Assembly: GCA_037178625.1 (NCBI GenBank)
Contig: CM074143.1
Span: forward strand, 744,001 to 808,000
Length of the DNA: 64,000 bases
Source of the DNA: Skeletonema tropicum
Taxonomy: Eukaryota > Bacillariophyta > Thalassiosirophyceae > Thalassiosirales > Thalassiosiraceae
Direction of reading: 5' to 3'
Positions 63,866 through 64,000 of this stretch are shown piece after piece. The notes under the pieces were generated by a model. That model saw nothing but the letters and a program-made list of their open reading frames with translations. It made no database searches and was not told the origin of the DNA. Every line of letters starts with the position of its first letter. Position 1 is the stretch's first letter. The position numbers were made by a program, and so were the translations under genes.

Positions 63866-64000
63866 ATGGACAAGATACGATACCCTCTCTACTTCATTTT
63901 CCTCCTTGAGTACCTCGACCTTTTGAGATCGGCCTCATTTACCACAGCCTTTTTCTCCTTTGGCTTCGTCTTGTTACGAATCGGTGATTCTCAGTCTGAT
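63866..64000 (+). CDS. Small membrane protein, 5' part (runs off the window)
   Basis: It starts MDKIRYPLYFIFLLEYLDLL and continues to RIGDSQSD at the window edge with no change from the block B copy. The ending, and whether a minisatellite follows, cannot be seen. Confidence 0.55.
   Translation, partial: MDKIRYPLYFIFLLEYLDLLRSASFTTAFFSFGFVLLRIGDSQSD

Overview
The window looks like nuclear DNA from a diatom, probably a centric species. The supporting signs are short GT-AG introns (about 85-110 nt), plastid-targeting presequences with a signal peptide followed by an AF cleavage motif, and gene families that are expanded or diagnostic in diatoms: a DUF6824-type protein, an HMG-box variant with a long insertion, a heat-shock-factor (HSF) protein, membrane-anchored RING-H2 proteins and a CYP97-like P450. 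Several retroelements and small DNA transposons are present. No rRNA, complete tRNA or CRISPR array was seen.

Layout. Positions 1-4026 are single copy: the end of a coiled-coil repeat gene, a TIR-flanked element carrying a small zinc-finger gene (904-1750), a RING-H2 gene and a thylakoid-lumen pentapeptide-repeat gene. From about 4271 to 30290 runs block A: CSN6, HMG-like, DUF6824, RibD_C-like, HSF, a 148-aa orphan, CIA30, a 174-aa orphan, a small membrane protein, then a ~184-bp minisatellite. A CYP97-like gene follows and is cut by a 500-N gap (31841-32340). Directly after the gap, block B (32341-51160) repeats block A in the same order and orientation at roughly 99% identity. The two differ by clean insertions and deletions: a DIRS-like retroelement and two insertions only in A; a PIF/Harbinger (Tourist)-like element and a 1.6-kb element with 8-bp TSDs only in B; a ~1-kb deletion in A; and 23 against 9 minisatellite units. 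After B come a Ser/Pro repeat fragment and a broken LINE-like retroelement (about 51.6-57.0 kb). A third partial copy, block C (57041-64000), is itself split by a Penelope-like retroelement whose two flanks carry the same 813-bp sequence.

The host genes are unrelated housekeeping, regulatory and plastid genes, each with its own promoter; I see no operon or pathway cluster. The main interest is structural. Blocks A and B may be two haplotypes scaffolded in tandem or a recent segmental duplication, and comparing them gives empty sites that date and bound each insertion. The most unusual element is the Penelope-like one. Its tandem terminal repeats contain a hammerhead-ribozyme-like motif, and the inverted copies at its other end begin exactly at the predicted cleavage point.

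Limits: all comparisons were made by eye, gene models rest on splice consensus and frame continuity, and family names come from motif recognition without database searches.
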